Positions 63,046-64,000 of a DNA stretch of 64,000 bases are shown one piece after another. The notes below the pieces were generated by a model. That model had not been told where the DNA came from, searched no databases, and saw only the letters and a list, made by a program, of their open reading frames with translations. The DNA is from Bog-473 sp963755495 (GTDB lineage Bacteria > Actinomycetota > Acidimicrobiia > Acidimicrobiales > RAAP-2). The stretch lies in NCBI GenBank assembly GCA_963755495.1, contig CAVWJS010000006.1, positions 1,178,001 to 1,242,000 on the forward strand, written 5' to 3'. The stretch's first letter is position 1. Each line of letters starts with the position of its first letter. Made by a program: the position numbers and the translations under genes.

Positions 63046-64000
63046 TTAGACCGCTTCCGCCGTGAGGAGCATGCTATCGATACTCCCGGCCGACATAGGG
63101 CGTGCGAAGAAGTAGCCCTGGTAGAACTCGCTGCCCAACAGCGACGCGATCGCGCACTGCGCCGCCGTCTCTACTCCTTCGGTGACCACCGTCAGGTCGA
63201 GCATGTGTGCCAGCTCGATGGTCTTTGTGACGATCGCGTGACTGGCCGGGTCGTGCTGCAGGTCAGCGGTAAAGGTGCGGTCGATCTTGAGAATGTCGAC
63301 CGGGAACTGCCTGAGGTAGTTCAGTGACGAGTACCCCGTGCCGAAGTCGTCGAGGGCGAGGAGTACCCCCAATTCCTTGAGATCGGTCAGCACCACGAGG
63401 GTACGCCGGGGGTCCTGCACGAACGCCGCTTCCGTGATCTCCAGAGTGAGTGAGCTCGGCGGTGTTGCCGTCGCCGCCAGCACTTCTGCCACCGTGCCCG
63501 CGAAATCGGGTGACAGGAGCTCATGGGTGGAGACATTGACCGACATCCCGAATTCGATGGCGCTTCCCCCGCCGGACCAACGGCGGAGGTCCGGGCAGGC
63601 GCGCTCGAGCACCCAGCGCCCGATCCCGCTCATCGACCCGGCTTGCTCCGCCAAAGGGATCAGTGTGGTGGGCGGGATGAGCCCGTGCGTGGGGTGATCC
63701 CAGCGGAGCAAAGCTTCCACCCCGAGGACTCGCCCATCGTGCATGCGGACGATCGGTTGGTACTCGGTCCGGAGCTCACCGCGTTCGACCGCACCGGCGA
63801 GGTCGTTCTGGAGCGTGACCATGCGCTCGGCCAAGCTCTGCTCGCGGACATCGACGACCTGGTGCGTCCCACCGCCCCGGCGCTTGGCCTGGTACATGGC
63901 TATGTCCGCCTCGCGGAGGAGCTGCTCGGGATCGTCTTCTCCCTCGGCCGAGAACGCGAGCCCAACGCTGGCCGACAACTCGACCACCACGCCGCCGATC
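63046..64000 (-). CDS. GGDEF-EAL protein (5' end outside window)
   Basis: The frame is open to the window edge. The visible N-terminal 45 residues are the end of a GGDEF domain (SASVGLAFSA, LLREADIAMYQAKRRGGG); the rest is an EAL domain with all key residues (EALLRWDHP, NVSTHELL, EITEAAF, LALDDFGTGYSS, LKIDRTF, EGVET), so a phosphodiesterase for c-di-GMP is expected. It begins the c-di-GMP cluster on the minus strand. Confidence 0.92.
   Translation of the reverse strand, partial: IGGVVVELSASVGLAFSAEGEDDPEQLLREADIAMYQAKRRGGGTHQVVDVREQSLAERMVTLQNDLAGAVERGELRTEYQPIVRMHDGRVLGVEALLRWDHPTHGLIPPTTLIPLAEQAGSMSGIGRWVLERACPDLRRWSGGGSAIEFGMSVNVSTHELLSPDFAGTVAEVLAATATPPSSLTLEITEAAFVQDPRRTLVVLTDLKELGVLLALDDFGTGYSSLNYLRQFPVDILKIDRTFTADLQHDPASHAIVTKTIELAHMLDLTVVTEGVETAAQCAIASLLGSEFYQGYFFARPMSAGSIDSMLLTAEAV

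Overview
The window reads as chromosome of a high-GC actinobacterium, most likely of the class Acidimicrobiia. Evidence for Actinomycetota: F420-type oxidoreductases (LLM and PPOX classes), an NDMA-type zinc alcohol dehydrogenase, a DUF222/HNH endonuclease, an Rv1355c-like protein beside GGDEF/EAL genes, and the core order tlyA-nadK-recN-pyrG-nudix-xerD with scpA-scpB and rluB nearby. The class is an inference from gene order and family make-up. No tRNA, rRNA, CRISPR array, transposase or prophage was seen.

Layout. 1-7965: glycogen/trehalose genes (a glgX 3' part and treY) around NDMA-type alcohol dehydrogenase, F420-type and quinone-type oxidoreductases. 8187-11610: a partner-switching signalling set (two STAS proteins, an RsbW-type ATPase, a SpoIIE-type phosphatase) plus a hemerythrin protein. 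11637-21869: a catabolic block on the minus strand (two cupins, two D-aminoacylase-like amidohydrolases of which one is broken, an orphan amino-acid-type ABC binding protein, an ACMSD-type amidohydrolase, an epoxide-hydrolase-like enzyme, an FAD monooxygenase, an SDR). 21931-27923: essential biosynthesis genes aroH-tyrA-aroA/cmk-plsC-glmS in one tightly packed operon, all apparently broken by about 30 mostly +1 indels; this looks like uncorrected sequence, not decay. 28181-33854: carbonic anhydrase, rluB, scpB, scpA, trpS and small genes. 33911-38388: accessory and decayed genes, M50 protease, DksA-like protein. 38502-46026: xerD, nudix, pyrG, recN, nadK, tlyA, histone-H1-like protein. 46065-49184: HAD phosphatase, a conserved protein often labelled TonB receptor, a VOC protein. 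49204-54238: a glycan cluster (two glycosyltransferases, GH130, an alpha-barrel protein). 54393-55796: two oxidoreductases. 55862-64000: a cyclic-di-GMP cluster with an Rv1355c-like fusion.

The most unusual trait is a set of short tandem repeats (5-19 bp units) sitting on gene junctions, at more than a dozen places. In several of them the unit is the last codons plus the stop codon of the upstream gene (recN, nudix, dksA-like, the DUF4177-like gene, the alpha-barrel gene), copied downstream so that the array fills the gap to the next gene; in others the unit carries the downstream start codon. A second trait is two genes (tlyA and a GT4 glycosyltransferase) with no usable ATG/GTG/TTG start, each with a CTG overlapping the upstream stop as CTGA. 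A 5-bp repeat gain has also shifted the frame of an RsbW-like ATPase.
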